Origin: Candidatus Thorarchaeota archaeon
GTDB lineage: Archaea > Asgardarchaeota > Thorarchaeia > Thorarchaeales > Thorarchaeaceae
Length of the DNA: 64,000 nucleotides
Direction: 5' to 3'
Assembly: GCA_029855935.1 (NCBI GenBank)
Contig: JAGSHN010000032.1
Coordinates: 40,756 to 104,755, forward strand
Position 1 is the first letter of the stretch; the number at the start of each line of letters is the position of its first letter. The position numbers and the translations under genes were made by a program. Positions 1 to 7,817 of the stretch are shown here, one piece after another. The notes under the pieces were generated by a model, which ran no database searches, was not told the origin of the DNA, and was given only the letters and a program-made list of their open reading frames with translations.

Positions 1-9
1 GGCACTGCG

Positions 10-954
10 ATGCAGTTCGGCCTGCTCGATGGCGACCCGGGAGCGCATTACACGACAGCATTCTTGATGACCTACAGGTCCGGTCGATGCGCAGCCAACT
101 GTGCCTTCTGTCCCCAGGCCCGAGAGAGTCATTCCTCCTCCGACCGTCTGTCTAGAATTGCTTGGCCAGACTTTGAGTTTGCACGTGTGCTTGACGCCAC
201 GGCGCAGCGCGGGCATCTGTTCGAGAGACTGTGCATCCAGTGCATCCTCTATCCCGGTCTTGTGGACGACATTGAGAGAATGGTCTTATCATTGAGGAAT
301 GTGACGCAGATGCCTATCTCTGTTGCCTCAGGACCTCTCTCTGAGGAGGAGCTGTCACGTCTCCGGAGTGCTGGTGTCAACGACATTGGGATAGCGATGG
401 ATGCCTCAACGCCCGAGATCTTCGACCGCGTCAAGGGCTCGGGACGCAGGACACGGTTTAGATGGGATTCCCACGTGGAAGCCATCAGACGGGCTCTCAG
501 GGTGTTTGGCCGTGGCCACGTGACGACTCACCTGATTGTGGGGCTGGGAGAAACTGAGGCAGAGGCTCTGGACTTTCTCAAGATGATGCACAGTCTTGGT
601 GTCACCGTGGGTCTCTTTGCACTGACCAGCGTCCGCGGAACGGCAATGGAGGACGCGTTGCCCCCGCCGCTCTCCGTGTACCGGCGTATTCAGGCAGCGA
701 GGTATCTTCTGTTCGAGGCTGGCCTCAATCAGTCGCTCATCAGGGTCGACGAAGAGGGCAGAATCACGGTCAAGTTAGATTCGAAGAGCATAAGAGGAAG
801 GCTCTCCACAGGTATTGCGTTTATGACCTCAGGCTGCAAGGGCTGCAACAGGCCGTATTACAACGAGCGGCCCCGAGGTCCGATGTACAACTTTCACAGG
901 CCGCTGACGAGAGAGGAGGCCAAGCAGGCACTACACGATACGGAGCTGATATGA
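10..954 (+). CDS. Radical SAM protein, probable lipoyl synthase subunit (LipS1/LipS2-like)
   Basis: A CAANCAFC motif (Cys27, Cys31, Cys34) is the C-x3-C-x2-C site that holds the SAM-cleaving 4Fe-4S cluster. A C-terminal GCKGCNRPYYN block (Cys276, Cys279) offers a second cysteine pair, as in sulfur-inserting relatives. The stop lies 3 nt before a lipoate ligase gene. From this context I infer one half of the two-protein archaeal lipoyl synthase known from Thermococcus, which puts two sulfurs into protein-bound octanoyl groups. Which half it is cannot be told here. The frame is open to the window edge, so the true start may lie upstream of the ATG at 10. A general biotin-synthase-like enzyme is the alternative. 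Confidence 0.7.
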   Translation: MQFGLLDGDPGAHYTTAFLMTYRSGRCAANCAFCPQARESHSSSDRLSRIAWPDFEFARVLDATAQRGHLFERLCIQCILYPGLVDDIERMVLSLRNVTQMPISVASGPLSEEELSRLRSAGVNDIGIAMDASTPEIFDRVKGSGRRTRFRWDSHVEAIRRALRVFGRGHVTTHLIVGLGETEAEALDFLKMMHSLGVTVGLFALTSVRGTAMEDALPPPLSVYRRIQAARYLLFEAGLNQSLIRVDEEGRITVKLDSKSIRGRLSTGIAFMTSGCKGCNRPYYNERPRGPMYNFHRPLTREEAKQALHDTELI

Positions 955-957
955 AGA

Positions 958-1725
958 ATGGAGGAGTTGCGTTTCCTTGACCTTGAGACACACTCTGCAG
1001 CGATAAACATGGCCATAGACGAGGCGATAATGCGGTCGCTGCGTGACGGTGCGGCAGTTCCCACCTTCAGGATATACAGATGGCAGCCCTCCGCTGTTTC
1101 CATCGGTGTCTTTCAAAGCATGCGCGAGGAGGTCAATCTCGACTACTGCAAGACCTTTGGTATTGATGTCGTCAGGCGGATAACTGGTGGCGGTGCTGTC
1201 TATCACGACTATGATGGCGAGATCACCTACAGCGTCATCCTCCCTCAGGGTCATCGTCTGGCCCCTGCGGACATTCTCGAGTCCTATAAGTTGCTCTGCA
1301 AGGGCATAATTCTTGCACTCCGTCATCTCGGTATCAAGGCCGAGTTCCGCCCGGTCAACGACATCGTGACGGGTGGAAAGAAGATCTCGGGCAACGCCCA
1401 GACACGCAGGTTCTCGTGTCTGCTCCAGCACGGTACTACGCTTCTTGGCCTCGATGTCCGGAAGATGTTCTCCGTCCTTCGGGTGCCGCAGGAGAAGATC
1501 TCCGACAAGATGATAGATGATGTCAAGCAGCGGGTGACCTCCATCCGGGACGTTCTCGGCGAGATGGTGGGGATGACGGAACTCCGTGATGCCATAGTCG
1601 CTGGGTTCTCCGAGGCACTCAAAGTCGAGCTTGTCCCCGGAGCTCTATCCCGGACAGAGTGGGAGATGGCCAACACACTGGCGCGGGAGAAGTACTCGAG
1701 TGATGAATGGAACTTCAAGAGGTGA
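958..1725 (+). CDS. lplA: Lipoate-protein ligase A, catalytic domain
   Basis: This 255-residue protein activates lipoate or octanoate with ATP and transfers it to a lysine of 2-oxoacid dehydrogenase E2 or glycine-cleavage H protein. RRITGGGAVYHD (73-84) is the family signature of the lipoate pocket, and NDIVTGGKKISGNAQ (134-148) carries the conserved lysine. It lacks the C-terminal accessory domain of bacterial LplA. That domain appears to be encoded by the next gene, as in Thermoplasma, where LplA and LplB are separate subunits. It starts 3 nt after the radical SAM gene, so the three genes look like one operon for making and attaching lipoyl groups. An octanoyltransferase role is possible. 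Confidence 0.85.
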   Translation: MEELRFLDLETHSAAINMAIDEAIMRSLRDGAAVPTFRIYRWQPSAVSIGVFQSMREEVNLDYCKTFGIDVVRRITGGGAVYHDYDGEITYSVILPQGHRLAPADILESYKLLCKGIILALRHLGIKAEFRPVNDIVTGGKKISGNAQTRRFSCLLQHGTTLLGLDVRKMFSVLRVPQEKISDKMIDDVKQRVTSIRDVLGEMVGMTELRDAIVAGFSEALKVELVPGALSRTEWEMANTLAREKYSSDEWNFKR

Positions 1726-1729
1726 GGAC

Positions 1730-2026
1730 GTGTATAGGTCGGTCTACAAGGTACCGGGCGGCAAGCTGTTGAAGGTACAGTTCGACGTTGCTGAAGGCCG
1801 TCTTACAAGTGTTCGTTTCACGGGCGACTTCTTTCTTCATCCGGAGGAGGCGCTGGAGGAGATTGAGTCGAGGCTTGTGGGCGTGGAGCCGGAGCCTGAC
1901 CGCATCCGTTCAGTCGTTGAAGACGTGTTCAGAGAACGTAATGTCACTGCCGTTGGCTGCGGTCCTGCCGACTTTGCGGAGGTCATAATTGACGCTCTGC
2001 AGCGGGGCCCGGCGGAGTCGGTCTGA
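1730..2026 (+). CDS. lplB: Lipoate ligase accessory subunit (LplB-like, Lip_prot_lig_C domain)
   Basis: A protein of about 98 residues that reads as the accessory C-terminal domain of lipoate ligase, needed for the adenylation step in the Thermoplasma two-subunit enzyme. The opening YKVPGGKLLKVQF and the phrase VRFTGDFFLHPEEALEEIE are typical of this domain. I place the start at the GTG at 1730, because GAGGTG lies about 6 nt upstream; an in-frame ATG at 1703 overlapping lplA is the alternative. Longer upstream extensions of the frame are non-coding shadow inside lplA. Position directly after lplA supports a two-subunit ligase. Confidence 0.75.
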   Translation: MYRSVYKVPGGKLLKVQFDVAEGRLTSVRFTGDFFLHPEEALEEIESRLVGVEPEPDRIRSVVEDVFRERNVTAVGCGPADFAEVIIDALQRGPAESV

Positions 2027-2206
2027 GGGCCGACCTTCTCCCTGCCGCGCTGAGGTGAGGCTGTCGGTCCTGTGCCTCGCCCAATGGCGGTTAACATCGG
2101 ACATTCTTGTCTCGCAGCAGACCAAATCCTTCCTTACATGAGCTAATCCGACAGGTATCGAATCGCCATGGCGTTTACCTGGGACCTAACAGGTCGTGTT
2201 TCCGCA

Positions 2207-2226
2207 GGCCAAAGCTTATTCTGGCC
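2207..2226 (+). promoter_or_regulatory. VapBC promoter with inverted repeat around the TATA-like box
   Basis: GGCCA and TGGCC form a 5-bp inverted repeat with a 10-nt centre holding CTTATT, a TATA-like element about 32-37 nt before the antitoxin ATG at 2252. Type II antitoxins usually repress their own operon by binding such repeats, so this is a candidate operator. The arms are short and chance is possible. Confidence 0.4.
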
Positions 2227-2251
2227 AACGGTTTGGGTAGAATTGACTGCT

Positions 2252-2494
2252 ATGACCGATGCCAGATTCTACAATGACAAGATATACGTCCCCCGAAGTG
2301 TTCGCGAGAAACTTGGGCTAAGGAATGGCGACATAGTCCGATTTCAGACAACCAGCGAGGGCGAAGTGCGGCTTGTTATTCTGAGGAATAGTGAGGCGAC
2401 ACAACGGCTTCTCAAGCTGCTGGAGCACCCTCCAGACTTGGGAGCAATCAGGGGCGGACTGAGTTGGGCTGAGATCTATGAAAACGTTGCTTGA
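2252..2494 (+). CDS. vapB: VapB-type antitoxin, AbrB/SpoVT DNA-binding fold
   Basis: An 80-residue protein. The N-terminus (ARFYNDKIYVPRSVREKLGLRNGDIVRF) is the swapped-hairpin AbrB fold, which binds operator DNA as a dimer. The C-terminal tail, with LLKLLEHPPDLGAIRGG, should wrap the toxin. An in-frame ATG at 2168 exists, but the 28 residues before the ATG at 2252 do not look like antitoxin sequence and would lie upstream of the TATA-like element, so 2252 is chosen. The gene overlaps the PIN toxin gene by 17 nt, the normal arrangement for a co-translated toxin-antitoxin pair. Confidence 0.8.
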   Translation: MTDARFYNDKIYVPRSVREKLGLRNGDIVRFQTTSEGEVRLVILRNSEATQRLLKLLEHPPDLGAIRGGLSWAEIYENVA

Positions 2495-2933
2495 CACAAA
2501 TCTGCTAGTTCACGCATTCAACGCATCGTCTCCACATCACGCGCGGGCCAAGAGAGTACTGCACGATGCTCTGGAGTCACGCATTGACGCATATGTCACC
2601 CCTCAAATCCTCTATGAGTTCTTTGCTGTTGTCACGGACTCACGCAGAGTGGAATGCCCTCTCTCCACTGAGGACGCAACCAAGATATGTACGGACCTCT
2701 GGGTTTCCCCTGCCATCACGATTCTCGAACCCCAGTCCGCGATATCCCTGGATGTGTTTGAACTGGCCAATTCCCACGGATTGCGGGGGGCCGAGATACT
2801 TGACTGTGTCATAGCGGCGACAGCGCGGGCGTGTGGCATATCTCGTATCATTACCCAGAATGTCAAAGACTTTGCGAAGTTCGACTTCCTCGGTGTCGTG
2901 AATCCCTTTCACGACTGGGCCACCCTCCGGTAG
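2478..2933 (+). CDS. vapC: VapC-type toxin, PIN-domain ribonuclease
   Basis: A 151-residue PIN domain protein expected to cut RNA with a metal centre of acidic residues. Visible acidic positions are Asp6 in LLDTNLLVHAF, Glu47 in YEFF, the Asp in AEILDCVIAATA and the Asp in TQNVKDFAKF, in the usual order and spacing. Length is normal for VapC. The start ATG lies inside vapB, so toxin translation is coupled to the antitoxin. Target RNA cannot be read from sequence. It appears intact, so the module is probably functional. Confidence 0.85.
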   Translation: MKTLLDTNLLVHAFNASSPHHARAKRVLHDALESRIDAYVTPQILYEFFAVVTDSRRVECPLSTEDATKICTDLWVSPAITILEPQSAISLDVFELANSHGLRGAEILDCVIAATARACGISRIITQNVKDFAKFDFLGVVNPFHDWATLR

Positions 2934-3188
2934 GCGCAGCAAGGTTGTTTCCTGAAGGCCGACAACAGTCTATCTGAACTAGCCAAGGGATCTGATCTCA
3001 TCTGCTGCTCTCTCTGGCGACGCCTAAGCGGGCCTTCCAAGGACTGGTTTCTCTTCTCAGAGGCAGTACCCGAAACGGCAGGTACTCGTCCAGTCGTAGA
3101 TAGAAAGATATACGCAGACGCACATCTGCTGAGCGAGCTCTGCCTCTGTTTCCGGAGGAGTCGAGATCAAAGGACGGTGCACTGAAGA

Positions 3189-4178
3189 ATGGCTCTTAAC
3201 GCCTATTTCACGATAGTTCTGCTGGCGATAGTCTTGTTTTTCATCGTGTGGGGTCTCGGGTGGCTCCTGGAGAGAATCTCGCGGGCTGCTCTAAAGACGA
3301 CGCGCGAGATAGGCTCAAGGGGATGGAAACTTCTTGTGGGTCCCGGAGTTGCCCTTCACGAGTCCTCGCACGCGCTCGGCTGCATCTTCACGGGAACGAA
3401 GATCGTCGAGTTCAAGCCGCTGGCGGTACAAGAGACCGAAGACGGAATTGTTCTTGGGTACGTGTCTCATCAGAGGCCATCGAGTCCGCTGAAGGGTGCC
3501 GTCATAGGTCTGGCGCCCGTGGCAGTCTCGCTGGTTCTGTTGGTGTTCTTCGCACTAGGAGCGACGTACCTTGTTCCCAGTAGTCCGGGCATTGGCGGCA
3601 GAGCGCTGGAGCTATTGACTGATCTCATCGGGTTGAAGAATAACCCTGCGCTGCTCGCCGACCCACTGTACCCGGCCGTGAGGATATTCGAGTTTGTCTA
3701 CCTCTTCCTGTACACCTTTGGTGCCCTCACGGTGATCAATCCGCTGTTCTGGATAGTGGCCTTCTTGGCGATGACGATAATGTTCAGCAACTCTCCCTCG
3801 GACGTTGACATTGAGAATGCATGGGCCGGACTGAAGATCATCCTCATCTTCGATCTGATATGGCTGGTCATTGCGTTCTTCTATCCCCTAGCAGGATGGG
3901 CCCTCTACGGGCTGTTCGAGCTGCTGGCCGTGTTGTGGGCGCTGTCGCTGGGTTTTGCTGCCGTGGGCATTGGTTTCTTCATTCTGCTTGCAGGTCTGTC
4001 CAGAATCCGCTATCCCTACAACATTGTACCCATCGTGGTCTGCATAGCGACTGGCATCGCGCTGATGTACGCTGGCATCGGTACGCCCACATTTCAGACG
4101 GTCGCGTCAATCGGTGCTCTCGTCGGAATGATACTCCTCCTGCTGGCTGTCAGGGGATCCCCCGAGCGGACAATCTGA
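3189..4178 (+). CDS. Multi-pass membrane protein with HESSH motif (M50-like metallopeptidase candidate)
   Basis: A 329-residue membrane protein with an N-terminal transmembrane segment (about 7-27), then LHESSHALGCIFTGTKIVEFKPL, then five or six more membrane segments. HESSH fits HExxH, the zinc site of site-2 and M50B-like intramembrane peptidases, and it is followed by a Gly-x-Lys-x-x-x-Phe strand, as in M50B-like proteins. A later SPSDVDIENAW could supply an acidic ligand, but the NPxDG motif of classical site-2 proteases is not seen. It stands alone: 255 nt of non-coding sequence before it holds a TATA-like GATATACG near 3107, and a convergent GNAT gene follows. Substrate unknown. Confidence 0.6.
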   Translation: MALNAYFTIVLLAIVLFFIVWGLGWLLERISRAALKTTREIGSRGWKLLVGPGVALHESSHALGCIFTGTKIVEFKPLAVQETEDGIVLGYVSHQRPSSPLKGAVIGLAPVAVSLVLLVFFALGATYLVPSSPGIGGRALELLTDLIGLKNNPALLADPLYPAVRIFEFVYLFLYTFGALTVINPLFWIVAFLAMTIMFSNSPSDVDIENAWAGLKIILIFDLIWLVIAFFYPLAGWALYGLFELLAVLWALSLGFAAVGIGFFILLAGLSRIRYPYNIVPIVVCIATGIALMYAGIGTPTFQTVASIGALVGMILLLLAVRGSPERTI

Positions 4179-4239
4179 GGCGGCTGAAGAAGAAGCGTGA
4201 ACTCGCCGGGCCGCCTCGTCCTCCCCGGCCAACGTTCTC

Positions 4240-5115
4240 TCACAGGCTCTGCTCATATAGTATGAAATACCTGTTCTCGTACTCCTTGTCGACGTAGCCT
4301 AGGTATTTGGACCACTCCTTGGCTCTCTTGCCAAGAAACACGGCGATCCTGTGGATGCCCCTCTGGGCACTCTCCTCAACCACCCGTGCCATCACGTCGA
4401 CGAATGCTGTTCTGTCGATTGCGTACACGGTGTACGCAGCACGTCGCTGCTCTCCTCGCCCCACAACCCTGTAGAAATAGACAGCCTCTGGTGTGCCGTC
4501 CTCGCCAATCACCGCCCTGAACTCTGTCCTCTCTCCAAGCCTCTTCAACCCATCGACGCTCTTGTCCTCGAACATCCACGCAAGAGGGACCCTCTCTGTG
4601 TCAAGCAGGTCAGGATACTGGGTGCTGTAGTGGTACAGGCGCTCAGGAGAGATCGTCAGTGGCAGAATGTTCGGGCTCGGCGTAGGATGCGGCGGGTACG
4701 GGTGCTCGATCTTCAGATATCCCACCCGCGTGGCGATAGCGAAGCCTGTCTTCTCTGCCACACGCTGTGAGGCAACGTTCCTACTTCCTGTGGCGTATCT
4801 CAGGAGACGCAGGCCGCTGCGTCGGGCCTCACTCACAACGTGCTTGACGATCTGAGTGGCCAGTCCTTGCCCCTCATGTCTGGTACTGACTCGAAGTCCC
4901 TCGACCCAGGCGATGCCGGTCCCCGGGATGGACTCAAGCGCGCAGATTGCCACGATGTCCTCTCCCTCGTCTATGCCATAGACGTGAGCGGTGGGGCTTC
5001 TGATCCAGAGTGGGAACTGATCTGGAACATAGTCATTGCCCTCCCAGATATCGGCGCAGAGTCTTCTCACTCTGCCGCGATCCTCGATGGTCAGTTCTCG
5101 TGGAGTGGCTGTCAT
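4240..5115 (-). CDS. GNAT-family N-acetyltransferase
   Basis: A 291-residue acyltransferase. Residues 1-140 form a complete GNAT domain: the acetyl-CoA pyrophosphate loop is seen in VEGLRVSTRHEGQGLATQIVKHV, followed by RNVASQRVAEKTGF, the typical last helix and strand. The C-terminal half (about 150-291) reads as a second, degenerate acetyltransferase-like domain without a clear CoA loop, ending in FLGKRAKEWSKYLGYVDKEYENRYFILYEQSL. This two-domain layout occurs in several archaeal GNATs. It is convergent with the membrane protein upstream and 96 nt downstream of the PhoU-like gene on the same strand. Substrate unknown. Confidence 0.8.
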   Translation of the reverse strand: MTATPRELTIEDRGRVRRLCADIWEGNDYVPDQFPLWIRSPTAHVYGIDEGEDIVAICALESIPGTGIAWVEGLRVSTRHEGQGLATQIVKHVVSEARRSGLRLLRYATGSRNVASQRVAEKTGFAIATRVGYLKIEHPYPPHPTPSPNILPLTISPERLYHYSTQYPDLLDTERVPLAWMFEDKSVDGLKRLGERTEFRAVIGEDGTPEAVYFYRVVGRGEQRRAAYTVYAIDRTAFVDVMARVVEESAQRGIHRIAVFLGKRAKEWSKYLGYVDKEYENRYFILYEQSL

Positions 5116-5211
5116 CTCAACGGCTGACGTACACCCTGCAATAAGAACCGATTGTTCTGTGCCATCATCTCTGGCGACGGGCTCTCGGGGCGCGGTCTAT
5201 CACGTCCGTAC

Positions 5212-6228
5212 TCATTCGTGTGTCCCCAACCCTATTCTTGCTCCGATCCGTCTGTTGATGGCGACCTCCCCGATGTCCGCACAATATGATGCTATCCTCT
5301 CAAGGTGCATTAGCAATAGGACCATTCTCGGTGACTTCTCTCTTCTTGACGAGCCCATCTTCTCAAGCCTCTTCGCAAGGCTCTCAGCGCTCTCCAGCAC
5401 TGCGATTGCTTTGTTGTCGCTGGTGGAGAGTGACTGCTCTCCACCATCTCCGATGTCGAAGAACGTCCTCGTTGTGTTCTCGTAGACCTCAGTCAACGAC
5501 TTTGCTACGCGGGCCACTGATGGCCGGACCGTCTTCATAGCCCTCAGCTCTGAGGCGGCACCGCAGACGTGATCGGCAATTCGCTCGACGTACTTGGCTG
5601 CCAGGCTGAAGTTGAGGCAGTCGGACGGGGAGATTGCTATTCTCTTGGCGTAGCTCAGGTCTTGAAGGGCGAGATGGCAGAGTCGCTCGACGAAGTACCT
5701 GTGACGGTCCACGTCTTCGTCCCGCGCGATGATCTTTGACGCAATGCTGACCTCACCCGTGACCATCGCATTGACCAACCCGTTGAGCATGTACTTTGCT
5801 GTTGCGAACTGACGCTTGAGGATGGGCTTGACCATTTGTTTCTCGCTTGTGTCGCTCACCACGATACTGGCACTGTGTTCGTCGAGAATCTCAAACCCGG
5901 GCAGCCTCCTTATCCATCCGCTGATCTTCTCTCTCACGCCTATCGCGATTGGCTCCGGGAAGACGATGTTGACAGAGTCGGCCCCTATCACGTACGCGCC
6001 AGTCAGCAGGTTCTCAATGCGCGACGGATTGACATCCGGCGACGATATTGTGAGTCCCCCTCCCTCGGTCTCGCGGACAGATGCTGGAAAGAGCATCAGC
6101 GCACCATCAGGGCCCTGTTCCATTCTGATCTCAGCGTTCTTGCTGAGCCTGTTTCTTCTGACCCACTCCCGCGGTAGGTACACATAGTAGGAGTTTCTCA
6201 CGAGGTGAAGTCGCCTTGTCACTGTCAT
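5212..6228 (-). CDS. AbrB-PhoU fusion, phosphate uptake regulator
   Basis: A 338-residue archaeal regulator with an N-terminal SpoVT/AbrB DNA-binding domain (RRLHLVRNSYYVYLPREWVRRNRLSKNAEIRM) and C-terminal PhoU helical repeats, in which metal-binding type Glu/Asp-rich stretches recur (ARDEDVDRHRYFVERL and YVERIADHVCG). It sits divergently from pstSCAB-phoU, so it probably represses or senses the state of that transporter. I choose the ATG at 6228 because AGGAGAT lies 6 nt upstream; a longer reading from 6276 adds 16 residues without support. The shared upstream region holds a palindrome and tandem repeats that could be its binding sites. Confidence 0.8.
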   Translation of the reverse strand: MTVTRRLHLVRNSYYVYLPREWVRRNRLSKNAEIRMEQGPDGALMLFPASVRETEGGGLTISSPDVNPSRIENLLTGAYVIGADSVNIVFPEPIAIGVREKISGWIRRLPGFEILDEHSASIVVSDTSEKQMVKPILKRQFATAKYMLNGLVNAMVTGEVSIASKIIARDEDVDRHRYFVERLCHLALQDLSYAKRIAISPSDCLNFSLAAKYVERIADHVCGAASELRAMKTVRPSVARVAKSLTEVYENTTRTFFDIGDGGEQSLSTSDNKAIAVLESAESLAKRLEKMGSSRREKSPRMVLLLMHLERIASYCADIGEVAINRRIGARIGLGTHE

Positions 6229-6617
6229 CGGCGTATCTCCTCTTGGCGATTGTACTCGACTCGTCTCGGCCCGCACGCAGCAACGGGACGCTCCCTCCTG
6301 TCATCCGCCCCCTTTTCCCTTTTCCTATCCGTGGTGCAGTCCCCGCCACATGCCCGTACCAGCCGGCAGGTACGTGCTAGTGCACTCGCCGTACCATCCC
6401 CTCACCCGCCCTCCTCTGTGGCGTGGGCGTCCAAGTCGGCAACCAAGGCACGGGGCGCTGAAGCCTGACGCGCTCCCCGCTCGTACCGGTGCGCGTCTAG
6501 TACGTCTAGTACAAGCATGCCTTGGCAGTGAAGTGGATGCAGAGAGTTTAATACCTGCCTTTCCGGGGTCTGGACCCCAGAGTAGGGCCGTCTGTCGGTC
6601 CCGAGGATGGATAAGAG
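6229..6617. promoter_or_regulatory. Divergent control region of the phosphate locus
   Basis: This 389-nt region between the AbrB-PhoU gene and pstS has no gene of its own. It holds a near-perfect 18-bp palindrome, GTACC-A-GCCGGC-A-GGTAC (6356-6373), a tandem 9-mer CGTCTAGTA repeated twice without gap (6494-6511), and a TATA-like GTTTAATACC (6546-6555) suited to pstS. The palindrome and repeats are candidate operators. A TATA box for the leftward gene is not obvious. Confidence 0.5.
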
Positions 6618-7664
6618 ATGGGACTGAAGACCACTTGCCTGGTGTTCGTTGCTGGGATAGTCCTTGGACTCGTCATAGGGCCTGTTGTGCTGGCGCCATC
6701 CTCCGGGGGTACTAGTCACACGATCACTACAGCAGGCTCGACGACGGTGTTTCCGCTCTCGCAGGAGTGGGCGACGCACTTTCATGATGACCATCCGACG
6801 TTTACCGTCAGTCCCAACACCGGAGGTTCGGGACTTGGGCAGAGCCAGGTGGCGGCTGGTCTGGTCGATATCGGAGCATCGAGCTCGTATCCCGAGCCTG
6901 CCTACTGGGAGAATAATCCGCACGTCAAGATACTCCCAGTGTGCGCGGACGGTGTCGCGGTCGTTGCCAATCCGGCTGTGAACGGCACCGTCCTGAGGCT
7001 TGACTGCGACATGGTCGTCGCCATGTTCCAGCGCGAGGTCACGACGTGGGAGGAGTTCGAGAGCACCTTTGGCGTGGAGATTCAGCAGACCGGTCCCATC
7101 AACGTGTACGTCCGTTCTGACGCCAGTGGGACCACGTCGACCTTTGCGCGCTGGCTGGAGACAGCCGACGAGAACACCAATCCCAACGGTGCTGAGTACG
7201 AGTGGACGCTGGGACATCACGAGTCGGTCTCGTGGCCAGAGGGCGTGAACTCCGTCGATGGTAATCCTGGGGTCGCACTTGGTGTGGCCGATGACCAGAA
7301 CGGGATTGGCTATGTCGGACTGGCATTCATGGAGGGTCTGACGACTGCGCAGTTGTACAACCCGTCAAGCGGGGAGTGGGTGTCTCCCTCGGTTCAGAAC
7401 GTGCTGAACGCGGTGCCCGAGGAGATGAGTGACCCTGGTGTGGATCTGATGAACGCACCAGCACACGACGCCTACCCCATTGCCCGTTTCCTGTACTATC
7501 TTGTCAACAGCGATCACCTGCGCTGGCCAGTACTGGTGTTTCTCGAGTGGGTGCTCGTCCGAGGGCAGGTCTATGTGCCCGATGTCGGGTACGTCCCTAT
7601 CACGGGCAGTTCGGCTATGACATATGCGCAGCAGGTCGTCAGTTCATTAAGCCCCACGGAGTGA
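6618..7664 (+). CDS. pstS: Phosphate ABC transporter, substrate-binding protein
   Basis: A 348-residue surface lipoprotein-like or membrane-tethered protein: residues 5-27 form one hydrophobic segment, followed by a short linker. TAGSTTVFPLSQEW (38-51) is the phosphate-binding loop, and VRSDASGTTSTF gives a second anion-binding loop; DIGASSSYPE is the typical intervening motif. It captures phosphate outside the cell and passes it to PstCA. It is the first gene of a pstS-pstC-pstA-pstB-phoU cluster and follows the candidate TATA at 6546 and repeat elements. Some 150 nt separate it from pstC, more than between the later genes, so separate translation levels are likely. Confidence 0.9.
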   Translation: MGLKTTCLVFVAGIVLGLVIGPVVLAPSSGGTSHTITTAGSTTVFPLSQEWATHFHDDHPTFTVSPNTGGSGLGQSQVAAGLVDIGASSSYPEPAYWENNPHVKILPVCADGVAVVANPAVNGTVLRLDCDMVVAMFQREVTTWEEFESTFGVEIQQTGPINVYVRSDASGTTSTFARWLETADENTNPNGAEYEWTLGHHESVSWPEGVNSVDGNPGVALGVADDQNGIGYVGLAFMEGLTTAQLYNPSSGEWVSPSVQNVLNAVPEEMSDPGVDLMNAPAHDAYPIARFLYYLVNSDHLRWPVLVFLEWVLVRGQVYVPDVGYVPITGSSAMTYAQQVVSSLSPTE

Positions 7665-7817
7665 TGTGGTTCTGAATGATGGAGCAGGAGACGCGCACTG
7701 AGATGGTGAAGAGTTGGTGCTCGCATACGATGGTGTCAGATGTTCTGGGTGCGAACAGACGGTTGCCGCGCTGGGCTGTGTCTCGGGCCCGGCCTGAGTT
7801 CGCCCGGAGGCGATGAG

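Noticed and set aside
6402-7220. 272-codon open frame on the minus strand
   Set aside because: It lies antisense to pstS, has biased composition (Arg/His/Ser-rich) and no recognisable motif; it is a by-product of the GC-rich coding strand.
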